A DNA stretch of 64,000 nt from Tolypocladium sp. Sup5 PDA-1 (Eukaryota > Ascomycota > Sordariomycetes > Hypocreales > Ophiocordycipitaceae). Each line of letters starts with the position of its first letter. Positions within the stretch are counted from its first letter, which is position 1. The position numbers and the translations under genes are program-made. Location: the NCBI GenBank assembly GCA_000750105.3, contig JPHH03000004.1, positions 682,001 to 746,000 of the forward strand. Reading direction: 5' to 3'. Shown here in pieces: positions 1 through 11,800 of the stretch. The notes under the pieces were generated by a model. It had not been told where the DNA came from. It made no database searches and was given only the letters and a program-made list of their open reading frames with translations.

Positions 1-2
1 GC

Positions 3-263
3 TTCAAATGTCGGTGCAAGCTTTGCGCCGCGGAGGAGGCAGATGGCCCAGCTTTGCGCAAGCAACGCCAGGAGCTCGAAAATGAGGTCAACACATTTGT
101 GCGGAAGGAAAACGCGCCACAAGCAAAGAAGATGTTGGTTACCAAAGCCAAACGCCTCCGCCAGACTCTCCTGGATACATACAGTGAAAAGAGATACACG
201 GGCCTGCCTCGTCGAGCGCTTATTGGAATTGAGCAGTGGCTTCAGGCAGCCCATTCTATGTAG
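3..263 (+). CDS. C-terminal end of a SET-domain protein (5' part outside window)
   Basis: The frame is open from the window edge to a TAG at 261-263. It begins with a cysteine cluster (FKCRCKLCAAEEADG) that resembles the post-SET zinc-binding segment of fungal SET/TPR (SMYD-like) lysine methyltransferases. A charged helical stretch follows, then a segment ending in EQWLQAA, as in the tails of those proteins. In this family the post-SET cysteines help close the lysine channel of the methyltransferase. The catalytic SET core would lie upstream, outside the window. The reading ends only a few bases before an enoyl-reductase remnant, so the locus may itself be rearranged. The assignment rests on motif resemblance only. 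Confidence 0.5.
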   Translation, partial: FKCRCKLCAAEEADGPALRKQRQELENEVNTFVRKENAPQAKKMLVTKAKRLRQTLLDTYSEKRYTGLPRRALIGIEQWLQAAHSM

Positions 264-269
264 CTCCCT

Positions 270-664
270 TGTAGCCGATCCGACTGTGCCTCAACTGCGT
301 CACGACGGCCGAGTCGGCTGCATTGTGCTTCGCCGCCATGGCACGGACCGGCGGCCGGTACGCATGTCTCGAGGGCCTCGAGGACGCCCGGCACACCCGC
401 CGTGCCATCAAGGCCAAGGTAGTCATGGGCTTCGAGGGGCTCGGCATCCCGATCGACCTGGGCGACTCAGAGTACTCGCGCGGCGCGAACCCAGGGCTGC
501 CGGAGGCCACGATTCGTTGGACCAAGGACATGCAGGTGACACTGGATGCTGGGAACTTGAAGTCCCATCCGGCCCGCGAGGTCCCTGGCCGGTGGAAGGG
601 AATCATCGATGGGCTGGGTATGCTGCAGAGGGGAGAAGTTAGAGGGCAGAAGCTTGTTGTTTGA
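270..664 (+). pseudogene. 3' remnant of a medium-chain (trans-acting) enoyl reductase
   Basis: The reading frame carries the C-terminal part of a zinc-type alcohol dehydrogenase/quinone oxidoreductase-like protein. Recognisable pieces are CVTTAESAALCFAAMARTGG, then KVVMGFEGLG, a GxSEYSRGANP-like block, and the terminal block GIIDGLGMLQRGEVRGQKLVV. This order matches the tail of fungal stand-alone enoyl reductases (ToxD/LovC type) that assist polyketide synthases. The GroES-like domain and Rossmann nucleotide-binding core are missing. A TAG lies just upstream in frame and the preceding SET-protein tail ends at 263, so the gene is truncated by a rearrangement. It is non-functional as it stands. 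Confidence 0.6.
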
Positions 665-1094
665 GTTGGGACTAAGTAGGAGGACTCGCTACACAATGCT
701 AGAACCGTGTCGTGACAGATTCGTTCGTGGAATCTGTCAATTGAACGCTGCGACGATGGCCATATAGCACATGACCATGAATCAGAACATTTTAACTTTA
801 AACATATCAATCACAGAGGAAAAGGGTCTAAAGAGCGCTTAAATTTTCCAATCTAACGATAGCATAAAGTCGGTTTCTTATACCTATATTAGCTGGGGTT
901 ACGGCCTAGCATAGCCCTGAGCAGCTCTTATGTTGCTGAAAGCAGCAGTAGGCAGTCACAAGCAGCCACGGCCAGCAGCTGTGTTACCTGAAGCTATTGG
1001 TGATAGCTGGCCTTGACAGAACAGGACAATTCAATTGCACAAGTCAGACAAGCGTTAGGAAATAACACCACGATTAGGACTTGGTAATGCGAAA
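665..1094. other. Spacer without recognisable gene
   Basis: Moderately AT-rich sequence between the enoyl-reductase remnant and the 3' end of the short-chain dehydrogenase pseudogene. No coding pattern, repeat or RNA was recognised. Confidence 0.5.
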
Positions 1095-2010
1095 CTACAG
1101 GTATTGCTTGATCTGGTCCTCGGCCCACTCATAAAACTTTTGACAGCCCCCATTACCACCTTCACACTCCGGCTTTACGGCCCTATTGAGATCTTCTCGG
1201 AGCGGATAAAATCTGTCGAAGGGAATGACTGTAAATCATTAGGAGACGACTTGGTGAAGGAAAATACGGAAAGCTTACCCCAATCCCTCGCAAGCTCGGA
1301 GGAGAGATTACTGGGATTGATGGGGACACTAACGATGCCGTCGGCCTTGCGCCGGCGGGCATACTCGACGCCGAGCGCCCAGGCGCCGCACTTGCTGATG
1401 CCGTAGCGCTCCGTGGCGGGTTTCGGGGTGGCATAGTCGATGTTGCCGAGGGCGACACCGACGCCGTCGCGGCGAAGAGCTCAAGGCCAAACGATGAGAG
1501 CCACACGACGCGGACGGAGCCGGCGGGCTCGGCCTTGGCCGCCACGGCCAGTGCCGGCGTCAACAGCTCCGTGAAGAGCAGCGTGGCGATGCAGTTGACG
1601 CCGAGCGCGAGCTCGTGGCCTTGTTTAGTCCGGGGGATCGGCTTCTCGGGCGAGACCATGACGCCGGCGTTGTTGAAGAGGACATGCAGCCTGTCTTCCA
1701 TGGCGAGGAAGCTCTGGGCCGACTTCTTGACGCCGTCGAGGTCGGCCAGGTCCAATTGGTGAAAGACCAGCTCGCCCCTGGACAAGGGGGCCGCGCGCTT
1801 GATATCGTCGATGGCCCGGCTGGCCTTTTCCTCGGACCGCGCCGCGACGTAGACTTTGGTGTTCTTCGCCTACAGCACCCGCGCCGCCTCCTTGCCGACG
1901 CCGGTGTTCGACCCCGTCACGATGTACACCTTGCCCGTCAGGTTGGGCACATCCTTATCCGTGAATTCGAGGGGCGGCGGACGGAACTGCGCAGCGAGGG
2001 ACGACTCGGC
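1095..2010 (-). pseudogene. Short-chain dehydrogenase/reductase, broken
   Basis: On the minus strand the classical SDR signposts appear in order. These are TGKVYIVTGSNTGVGKEAARVL (TGxxxGxG cofactor loop, near 1875-1940), HQLDLADLDGV, LFNNAGVM (NNAG), WLSSFG, and YGISKCGAWALG (YxxxK active site, near 1400). The C-terminal block FYEWAEDQIKQYL ends at the TAG at 1095-1097. Lesions are visible: an in-frame TAG at 1870-1872 just after the cofactor loop; a one-base frameshift near 1475, between the catalytic-serine region and the YxxxK motif; a stretch of roughly 40 residues missing beside a normal-looking intron near 1240-1290; and no start codon close to the expected N terminus. The family reduces or oxidises carbonyl/alcohol groups with NAD(P)H and is common in secondary-metabolite clusters. 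It is transcribed away from the FAD oxidase remnant that begins near 2050. Confidence 0.8.
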
Positions 2011-2049
2011 CTCACTCAAAGGTACTGGGATGAAGGTGCAACATACGCC

Positions 2050-3163
2050 ATGTCGGCTGCCGACATCATGAATCCCTTCTACCAGAACCAGACCTGCGAT
2101 CCGTTCACGGCACACACGACAGGCCTTGCGAGCTCGGGAACTTGGCCGTGTACTCCATCAACGTGACCAATGCCCATGACGTTGATGCCAGCATCAGGTT
2201 CGCCAAACAGCACAATGTCGAATACAGGTCAAGAACTCTGGCCATGAGTCAGTATTTGGTCCCCAGGCGGCGAAACATGACTGCCTGCACAGAAGCTGAT
2301 TCGAATACAAACAGCTGAAAGGCAAGTCCAGCGGCAAGGGTTCCCTGGGATTGTGGACGCACAACCTCAAATCGCGGGAGTTGGTCCCCCACTACAACAG
2401 CTCCTCATACAACGGCCCCGCCATCAAGCTTGGAGCCGGCGTGACCATTGGTGAGGCCATGTTAGCCGTCAAGCACAAATACCTCGTTGTGGGCGGTTAA
2501 TGCGGTACGGTCGGCATCGCCGGCGCATACTCGCAGGGCGGTGGTCACTCGATCCTCAACAGTGCCTACGGTCTTGCAGCCGACCAGGTCCTGGAATGGG
2601 ACGTGGTCACTGGCGAGGATGAGCACGTCATTGCGGCGGCTGAGAAGAACTCGGATCTGTACTGGGCCATGTCCGGCGGCGGCGGCGGTTCGTACGGCGT
2701 CGTGCTCAGCATGACCTCGAAGCTTCACCCTGAAGGCCCCGTCACCGGCGCGTCGCCGACCTTCTACAACACCAATGTTACCAACGCGACCTACTGGGAC
2801 ATTGTTGGGCGTTGGTTCCAGGACCTGCCCAAGATAGTCGAAAACAGCCACAACACCATCCAGTTCGTGGTATGGAACGACCAGATGGACGCCCGAAGTA
2901 TTAACCTGATCGACCACGAGATCGAGTTGGTGAACCGTATTCTGGGCCCCTTCCTCCATGAGATTGAGGGTATGGGAGTCACGCACGAGTCCAAGACCTA
3001 CCTTGACCACTTCGACCACTACTGCGGCCCGCTGCCCGAAGGAATCGAGCCGTTGTCGACCATGCTAGACAGCCGCCTCGTTCCCAGGTCCGTCGTTTAC
3101 GACGACAAGGCCACCAATAAGCTGGCACGTGGGGAACGCAGCCAGCACAGAAGCCAAGATTAA
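2050..3163 (+). pseudogene. Berberine-bridge-type FAD oxidase, broken and 3'-truncated
   Basis: The deduced protein contains the FAD-binding (PCMH-type) domain of fungal FAD-linked oxidases. It reads from SAADIMNPFYQNQTCDPF through GNLAVYSINVTNAHDV, a KNSGHE segment, a probable intron near 2245-2310, LWTHNLK, GAGVTIGEAM, CGTVGIAGAYSQGGGHS and LYWAMSGGGGGSYGVV, and then into the substrate domain. Lesions are a lost base near the KN(T/S)GHD motif and an in-frame TAA at 2498-2500, where the family has VVGG-E-CGTVG. Homology also ends near 3163, well before the C-terminal berberine-bridge segment. Intact members carry FAD and oxidise alcohols or close rings in natural-product pathways. It lies head to head with the SDR pseudogene, which suggests both belonged to one former cluster. 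Confidence 0.8.
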
Positions 3164-4645
3164 TACTTTCTCAATAATTAGGAGGTTGAATCGTGATTTC
3201 CGCAGGGCAGAGACTTTTGCGGTGACGCTGACGCTTTTTCTGTCAACCCCTTGTGTACATACAGACTCGATGCGTACCCTCTAGCCTGCAGGGGTAAATA
3301 GTGTAGGACTAAGATACGGAGTACGGAGTACAGCAACGACAGTTGGGGGACGAACGGAACCGATTGGTGCGCGGATGCCGCCCGATGCACTTGCAGGGTC
3401 CCTTGGTTAGCGGGGTGGGCCGTATCCAGTGTTGTATGCTTGCTTCCCGGTTAAGCTAGTCCAAGAGACGGCTGCGGGATGGGCCGGATGTGCAGCGCTA
3501 ATGCATGAAGCATCCCAACTTTAATACCACCTCGCCTACGAAGTACAAAAACCGAGGAATACGATTCTCTTTCCCTCCTACTGGCCTCCGGTTACACGTG
3601 CAGTATCACTCCCTGGGTGCAACGGCCTGTGCAAAATCGAAACCAATATACTTAGACCCTGAAAAGAAAGGAGCATCTCTATTAACTATATTGAGAGTTG
3701 TGCGTTAGCTGGGGCTAGGAGATAGATCGAATGGCCGAGTTTGGCAATGTGCGAAGTATACGATTCAGAACTTTAAAGGTAGCGACATGCTTCTTCTTCA
3801 ATCTGCGGAATTATGATGCTAGTTTAAAGGTCCAAACTTAAGTACAGACAATATATTGCCAGTATAGATATCCCCATGTTATATTATCACAATATAACAA
3901 CCGGCATATTGTATTTGTAAAATACCAGGGAGTGCATATTATATCGTATGTATTGCAGTGTATAACATGCCCTATTGTCATATTCCTAGTAACACTGCTT
4001 GCTTAGGGTTTCGTCGGCAGCGCCCTCTTCTTCCGTCTTATCGCCTCCTTTCCCTTCGTCTTCCTCTATTTCCATTACGAGGTCAAGGATGTGGTACTTC
4101 ATCTTAATCTCATTTGCACGCAGCGGCACATTATAGATTTCTCGGCGTTGCCGCGACTCCAGTGAAATGGCCCGGAGGAGGTAGCAGATAAAGTTCTTCC
4201 ATCTCGACTTATACCTCTCTTTGTCCGATGTGGCAATATACGTAGTGGTCGGTTATAAAACATCTCCTTCCACTGTCCAGTAAACTAATAAACCAACAAC
4301 GTGACCGATAGGACGTGCATGCTAGAGTAGCCTCGGATCAACTAAATACATCGTCGACGGCTCGCATCAAAACGCGCAGCCGAGCCTCCGCCGCAGCGGG
4401 ACTCTGCGAGAGTTCAGGCCCAAGTAGCCGGTGAGGGAGGAGGAGAGGAGAGGAGACGAGACGGTTAGGTTGTACTCTTCTAGAACAGGTTTCCCCTAAG
4501 AGAACGAAGAGGTAATAAGTGTGGCTCAATAGGCTTTAAGTAATTAATATACCAAATGTATGTTAATAACCCAGCGTCTATTCCGTCGCCCTAATAAACC
4601 ACCCACTACCTCAACCTCACTACCAAAACATCCTATCGATGTTAA
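3164..4645. other. AT-rich gene-free stretch
   Basis: No supportable gene. The part from about 3780 to 4010 is strongly TA-rich, as in RIP-degraded DNA. A doubled motif, TACGGAGTACGGAGTA, sits at 3315-3330. The rest shows only short, pattern-less open frames. Confidence 0.5.
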
Positions 4646-4999
4646 TTAACGGCAGGTATCGTCTCTGCCCCAGTCGTTATCCCGGCAACCGCCACCACAA
4701 AAAGTTTCCCACACAATGGCACCACTAGAACCGCCAAGGCAAAAAAAGATCGAGTTGTTGATGTGATTGTTGTCTGTGGGCTGACCCGTAACAACAAGTG
4801 CCTGATTAATCTGATCGATGTAGTTTCCTGGAGAAAATTTTAGAACTGCATATGTCAGAAAAGCTCATTGAAGAGGCTTGATATTACCCTTCTTCAGCAG
4901 GCTGCTACCGCAGTACTTCAGCCCGTTATTGCAATTGTCGGCGGTGGCGAGGGGAGCAGCGGCCAAGATGGCGAGAGAGATCAAAGCGGACTTGAGCAT
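4646..4999 (-). CDS. Small secreted cysteine-rich protein (effector-like)
   Basis: A two-exon model (exons 4888-4999 and 4646-4827, intron 4828-4887 with GTAATA donor and CAG acceptor) gives 97 residues. The first 20 form a clear signal peptide (MLKSALISLAILAAAPLATA). The mature part has six cysteines, at residues 23, 30, 67, 81, 85 and 96, which is an even number suited to three disulphides, and it contains NCNNGLKYCG and FCGGGCRDN. The start was chosen at 4999 because the longer frame upstream to 5092 would bury the signal peptide. No enzymatic motif is visible. Proteins of this size and build are often secreted effectors or antimicrobial/colonisation factors (inference). It is the only apparently intact gene in the decayed left part and is surrounded by AT-rich DNA, a typical setting for effectors. 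Confidence 0.65.
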
Positions 5000-6028
5000 G
5001 GTGGATGTAGCGTCTCTGTAAGTAGAGAAGATGGTTTTGATTGGGAGACGATGAGATGTCGTCGTGTGTTGGTCGTTTGAATTTTCAGACATGATGAAGG
5101 GAGAAAGAAAGGAGTTTATATAGATGAGAGGAGTAAGTCCTTGGAGAGGCGATGTGCCTTCAAGTGGAACAATTACGTAGCAGGATCAGAGAGTTAGTCA
5201 GAAATTTGATCCTACAGGGAATGCCACTTCCAGGTAATGCCAGTACAAGCGGATCATATCCCTGACCGTCGAAGGAATCCATACTTACTCAATATTGCAT
5301 GGACCAACATGCAGAAACAACTCACAAGGATTTAAGAAGCGGCTGACCAACACAAGGTATGATCAAATGTGGGGTGTGGGTGGTTGACGGAAAGGGTCTG
5401 GAGTGGTTTCTGTATGAATCCTGTGAGCTCATGTTCTTAGCCGTGACCTGAAATGTAGTCTCAGCAAGTATGCTAACAACTATCTAGGGCAGAGGGTTTG
5501 AATAACAGGCGCAGCCAGCAAAGAGATACATAAATTGAGTTCTATTCAACCAGAATAGGGGCTTGAAGACATAATTTCTCGTAAAACATAGTGAGTTCCT
5601 ATTTGAGTGACTTGCACGTAATGCGTAACGGGCTAGGCCCACACCGGCCCCGGCACCAGCTCGGCCATATGGAGAGGCGCGGGATCGGCCATACCCTTTA
5701 TACCTGAAGGATCGAGGTAATAAACACGCGATATTTGAACCCAAAATGTTCAGGTTAACGGCAATGTATTGACAATTGCCGCTGCTACTGCTAACGAATG
5801 TTTCAGGAAACGAGAGAAGAGAAAGAAAAGGGGAAAAGGAGAGTATTGCCTTGTGTTATTGAAGCAGAGAACTCAACGGGGCCTGCTTTCGTAGAAATGC
5901 CGCGGGCTAGCAAGGCTTCTTTTCGTGTCCACTCACGACCACACCCGCGATCACCGTGAACTTGATGCCAAGTGAGAAGACTTTCCATTCCCTGCTAGAA
6001 AGGCAAACGGAGGTATCTGTATACATGA
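5000..6028. other. Spacer without recognisable gene
   Basis: Upstream region of the small secreted protein gene, then unassigned sequence. Short open frames here (for example near 5500-5740 and 5800-5990) show no family resemblance or splice logic. Confidence 0.45.
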
Positions 6029-6499
6029 ACTGTTCGGCTGTGTGGCTTTAACACCCGCATTCTATCACACAATCAAGGCACCCCAGTCTGTCGTGCACAC
6101 CGTCTATTGAGCGCGGTAGGGAACCTGAACTCTGCCGCTACAGCAAAATGGCCATATGTGGCAATGGAGGTTGTAATTATGACACGTAGTATCGCCAAGC
6201 CGATTTTCGCAACGAGTTTCGCAGCCGGCGGCAGCATCCAGTAACAAGAGGTACTCCGCTGCAGATGTGGTTGGTCTCCGGCTGATGAATTCTGGTGCGT
6301 TAGTGAGACGGGACGTCCCGCCCCGTGCGAGCCGAGGGCGCCTCATCTCCGCACCAACTCCACACCAGCGTCCCCAAGCACCACCGGTTCTGGTAGATCT
6401 ACTCGTAGTTATTCTGAATCCTGATGATTGAGCGGGCACGGACTTCACGACCACAACCCGATTGGCCCAGGTTTCTACGTCGCTTGCGATCCGTCCACT
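6029..6499 (+). repeat. Dispersed repeat, copy A
   Basis: This 471-bp stretch is a close direct copy of 20124-20530. Both begin with ACTGTTCGGCTGTGTGGC and end with GCGATCCGTCCACT. Copy A has about 30 extra bases near 6390-6425 and several substitutions and small indels. No terminal inverted repeats and no target-site duplication are visible. On the minus strand both copies can encode a cysteine-rich peptide (CETRCENRLG, then TTCHNYNLHCH, WPFCCSG), so the repeat may be a duplicated piece of a small cysteine-rich gene rather than a classical transposon. Confidence 0.9.
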
Positions 6500-8399
6500 G
6501 TGGGGACAAGCTAGTTCTGCATGCAGCAGGTTATTGGTGAAAGAACAAAAGCCATGGTTGGCATGGAAAGTTTGATAAACCAACAACCTCGCGTAACATT
6601 GCCCGCAAGCGAACCCCACCCAAAAGCCCCTGAAGAGACCTTCACCGCCAGGAGCCATGTCCCACATGTCTGTCTGTTGTTTATTACCTCAAGAGTGGAG
6701 TCGCTCTGCAGCGGCTGAATCGGTAGACAGTATTCTCAACGATCAGCTGAGCTGCGAGTCTGCACTCCGTGCTCTGTCTTCGTGGAGTGTTTCTGCCTCT
6801 GCCCGTGGGTATCCTGCGCTCGCGTAATCTTCTCTCCAACTCTGAGAGTTGAAGTCTTACTAGTACGTCCAAGGGAACCTGAGGCATTTCATGTCTTGGG
6901 TAATATGTGCTCTTCATGGCTCCTGCGTCGGGATAACAAGAAGCATGAAATCATGTCAACCTGGGTCACTGCGGGGTGATGGCAGCATGTAAAGCCCTCT
7001 CGAAGGTTCCCTGACGGAGCTTATTCCCGCTATGGAACCGTTGCTCAAAGGCCATCCTCTGGCGGACTGCGACCGACAGGTTAAGCCCAGGCTCTCCGGT
7101 GTTGCTGCTGTACGGGGAAGGTGCCTCGGTGGGAATGTTGAGCTGCTGCGCCAGCAGCTGGCTTTGTGCCTCCTTATTCATGTTTGATGAACGAATATAT
7201 ACAAGGCGAACATTCTCAACCGAGACTTCGGCAATCTGCTCGAGACAAGAACATCGAACTCGGTTGTGGCAACGTGGCAGGTCATTTTCGAGCAGATCCG
7301 AGGGGAGCGGCCGTCGGCCGCGGACCTGCTAGAAATTAGATGTCCATATCGAGACGATTATCGGAACGCGTCCGCAGGAGAGGGAAGATGCTGCGAGGTG
7401 GGCAAAATTGCTTAGCAATGCAGGATAGTATCGGTATTGGGAAGGTATTAGCAATTCCTCTTTTGAAAACAATGATGCCTTCGGCAAATGTAAGACTCTG
7501 CCTGCTGGCCGGGGTCCAACCTTGCCTGCCCTTTCCCCATTTATTTCGACACGGCAGGCGAATGTCAAAATGAAAGCGGAGAAACAGTGGTCCGAAGGAA
7601 GTACAAAACAGTCAGCCTCCCCACTTCCTGCCCTCCTATTCTCTCAAAACTTTCCGGCTCCCCCTCTGCCCTTACTATTCTTCCACATGAAGAACAGGGA
7701 GACCAAGCAATAAGAGCCATATACCCTTGGAAACGCCATCAGAGAACCGAAATGCGAATAAGTTGCCATTCGTGAAGATTACGACCACCCCAAAAAATCA
7801 CTTTATCAGAATTGACACGACGATGAATGAATCGCCTGAGCTCATATCTGACTGGATTCCTCTCATTGTCGGCACAGCTTTCGTCACGTACGTTTTCACA
7901 TTCAAAAAAATTAACCGTTCCAAAACTAACAGAAGGCCGCGAAGCTGTTGCTTCTTCATTTATTATTGTTTTTTAGGCACCTACTATAAATATGGAACCT
8001 AGCAAGTTCATCTTGCCTAGGGAGAGGTTATTGAATATGGAGGTATAATAGTATTCCCTATGTCTCGGAATGGCGAATTCGTTTCCGCATGGAAACAGTT
8101 CGGTTCCTGTTGCTGTTTCCGGATGCAATCTCTGAGTCTATCTACATTTAGGGGGTTTTATGGGAGTTTTCTTCAAAGGCGAACTGACATTGCAAGCATG
8201 AGACAATGTCTCGTGCAGGCTGGATCTTGTGTGCGAGCAGTAGATTTCGGTCTAGAATAGATGGATCAGCTCATCTGAGACATTGTGCCTAACCACAATA
8301 ATGACTCCTTCAAGACCCGGCAGAGTCAGCACTTTAAACGTCTTCGTGTTTAGTGCAGCGTTGTTGTGCTAGGGATTGCAATCGTAGGGTCCGCCATTT
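6500..8399. other. Gene-poor stretch, one weak coding candidate
   Basis: No gene can be supported. An ATG at 7823 opens a hydrophobic N-terminus-like sequence (MNESPELISDWIPLIVGTAF) followed by an intron-like GTACGT...CTAACAG. It then runs into a stop before 8005, so it could be the 5' scrap of a membrane enzyme. A minus-strand frame near 6970-7320 is open and polar but unrecognised. The 3' part is AT-rich. Confidence 0.35.
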
Positions 8400-8725
8400 G
8401 TTGATGTTGATTTTCGTCTTTATAGTAGAAGTAAGTTATGGTACTAAAATAATATTAAATACTTATATTATAGGATATCGTATAGGAATACTATTAAATA
8501 ATAATATAATAAGTAATTATATTTTACCTAGAGTTATTAATTATTACCGACTCCTATAAATACACTAAGAACTATACGAACTCTATAATATTAAAAGAGA
8601 AATATTCGACTATAATTAAGGAACTATCGATATAGAGATTAATTACCTTGATATCTCCATTTAAGGATCTAAGGAAAAAGTTAGCTTTAATATTATAGAT
8701 ATATCCGAGTATAATATTATCAGCC
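8400..8725. repeat. TA-rich island resembling RIP-degraded DNA
   Basis: About 325 bp made largely of TA, TAA, ATA and TTA words with almost no CpA/TpG-rich coding texture, set in otherwise balanced sequence. This is the look of DNA saturated by C-to-T change at CpA (RIP) in Pezizomycotina. What it was originally cannot be told. It abuts the RIP-scarred transporter gene that begins just to the right. Confidence 0.6.
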
Positions 8726-8851
8726 TTGTCTGGTGCCCAGGGCCCTGTTCATGTCCTGGGTAACAGGAACCAAACCACCTTATTTTGATGTCCAAGACGC
8801 CGCCCCCAATGGGATGCAAGATGGTCTTAAAGACGATGGCTTGCAATCAAT

Positions 8852-11800
8852 TCACTTGCCACTTGTCTCTCTCTTGATCGCCTTCCCCTTACCCATCGTA
8901 GCAACACTCCGAATCGTCTTCCGCCGGGCTATGGACCTCTCAACCGTCTCCCTGGCCCTGCTATCCCTACGGCCCGCATCGACGCGGAAGCTGAAGTCCA
9001 CAACACCTACCAGCCCGCTCACCGCCCGCACCAACCCCTCAAGGTCGTCGCATACTGCCGTGCTGCACACCTGCATCACAACGAACTCCGCATAGCCGCG
9101 CAGCTCCACGTTGTGTGCGTCCAGGATTTGGTCTTGCCGGTGAATGCCATGTCTGCTTCTTCGCTTTGGGGTTGCGGGTCGCGTCTGGTGCGTTTCTCCG
9201 CGACGTGATCTGGGGCTTCTTGGCGCAAATCGATGGTAGTTAGCCCCGGGTTTCCGTGTCCACCTGGGGAGTTCCGACAGGGAGGTAATGGATCGTCATC
9301 TTGATCTGATTCTGCGGCCCTGCTATCTTTCGGCAGCTGCATTAGTCTCCGCGTCGTCTCGTCAGGTCGAGGAAGCGGCAGGAAGGGCGGCAAGCTCTGG
9401 CCTGAAAGTATCGAGTTTGACAACAAGGTCAATGTTGACAGGAAGGTATGGTGCATCGGTTCTACTCTCGGAAGGACCTCCGCGAGCGCCCACCACCAGA
9501 GGTTATCTTGCGCGTCTGCGTCGGCATCTGATGCACTAGCTGCTCGGTTTTTAGCTTGCTCATCGTCGGAGTCCTTCTTCGTCTCATGCGTTCGCGGCGG
9601 ATGTGTTAGGGCATAGCTCATGAGCGTTAGATAGCCTATGATACGTCCGCTACGCATGATGATCTCTTGGTACGTCTCAACGGGAAAGCAACCGCCTATG
9701 GTGGGCTCCCACCGCTGCTACGCGACATGAGATTCCATAGAGGATATGAGAGGCATAACTTTGCCGAAAATCTTACGCCGAGCCTTTAAGAGGCGGTAAG
9801 CAGGCGATGTCTCTGACTCAATGTCCCCTGCTGCCTCTTCAAGTTGGGATTGCATAGTCGAAGTTATGACGCTGAGATAGGTAGCAAGAAGCTATATCGT
9901 CGCGGACATATCCTGTCGAAGCCAAGTCCGATCGGCTAAAGGAGAAGGGAAAATTGTCCAGAAGAAGGCAACTAGACTGCCTCCGGCGACAATAGCGAGC
10001 CGATACGGAGCCAGGAGATAGGTTCTACAAGCATTGTATTAGCTAGTGGCGATGTTGATAAGAAGGAACGGGCAGGCAGGGCTTACGGGTAGTACGGCTG
10101 TCCTGTCTGTGTAGCTACGGCTTTGCCAAGCTGTCTGACCTGTAGCTTGTAGCCGAGAATAATAATCTGAGTAATAATGGCAATCATGATAGCGGGAACA
10201 AACCGGGGAAATTTGAAAAAATAATATTCAATGAAGATAAACAACTACATGAAGACAATAACACTGGGGGTCTTCTGGTCGACGATATACTAGATAATAT
10301 GTGAGAAGATCATGGCTAGACAGGTGCCCCTGACTCGATAGAAGAAGCCGAAAACAGACTGGCTAGAAGCTGTCGAGAGTGAGTATTCATTAAAGTCAAC
10401 CCCTAAGGTAAGCAGAGACGTACTTGTTGTTATTCCGAGAGCGATAGTAACCATTCCCTAGTCTAGTCTCTGATCTCGGAAGAATACTTGGGTATGCTCC
10501 AAGAATGCCACGATACCGATCGTCATCGTAGCACAAGCGACTCGAAAGACGAAGGCCGACTCCTTAGATCCTAAGACTACCGAGATCTTACGAAGCCCGT
10601 TCCCAATATATTGCCAGATGTTGGTGGCAGGAAGATGCTCTGGATTCTTCTTTTGGCTATAGCCCTCCCCGTAATAGACGTAGTTCGTCTCCATGATATC
10701 CAAATTCTACTTTACGCTCGAGTCCTATCATTTGAAGATGCTCGTCAACCACTTCCGTAGCCGGTATCCAGAAGGGAAGAGTAAGCGTTTATGCTTCATT
10801 ATACCGTCCTCCGCTTTCTCGTTGGCGAAGGCGACGAGGTCTTGGACGGCTTCCCCAGCCGCGTGCATCAGCTATTCCATATATAGACCCACGTAGAGTT
10901 GGTCTTGGTTCCTTTGCATAGTGTCGCTGACTGTCAAGTGCTGCGGATGGGTGAGTTTTGCTTCGTCCGCTACCAGTGGCCGCTCCCTAACCCGGGTCCG
11001 GAAGATTTTACCTTTTTGCGAATAGAATCGTCGGACTTTCTTATCCACGAGGCTAGCAAACCCTTCGTCGCCTGGGTTAACCTCGTCGGCGCGGGCCTCG
11101 ACATCGGCATCGTCCGATCCTCTGCTCGTTGGCTTCTTGGATACCTTTGGTTCGGGGAGAATCTCCAAGCAAATGCCAGTATATTCGAGTCCTTGGTCGA
11201 TTGCTTCGGCGAGTATCTGGAATGGTGCGTGCATTTGTTTCATGATATCACTCCACACTTGTTTCTCCCGATTCTTTTCCGCCACGATCTCGGCCGGTGT
11301 GTCCTCATCGACGTTCCACCCTCAACGCTCGGCGATCCGGTGGAAGATATCTATAACAGTGCTCATCGCCACTCTACCGGCCGTCAGCCTTGTTCCTGTC
11401 TAGAAGTAGGGGAGATCAGACTCACATTAGAATCATGACATTTCGAAATAGCGTGAACGTCTCGCCGAGAGCTTTAGCGTCAAGCTTTCCCCAAGCCACA
11501 TCTCTCTTCGCAAAGGCCATATCGCCATATAGCTTGCCAGCCAAGACTCTTATTGCACCGTCTGTCTCTTTGAGACACTTGGCTGCTTTCGCCTCCTTGG
11601 TCATGCCTTCATGTTTCTCCTTGTCCCGCGAGGCTTCTCGCTTCTCGGTATTTATCGTCTCAATAGCAAACAAGTCCTCTTTTGCCAAGCCCGCCAAATA
11701 TTCCATTTGTTGATCGACTACCTTTCTGAGCAGGCCAATGAGGCCCTTGAACTCCCCGATCACTACCATGCGACTGCTAATAGGGAAGACGAAGAGCGAC

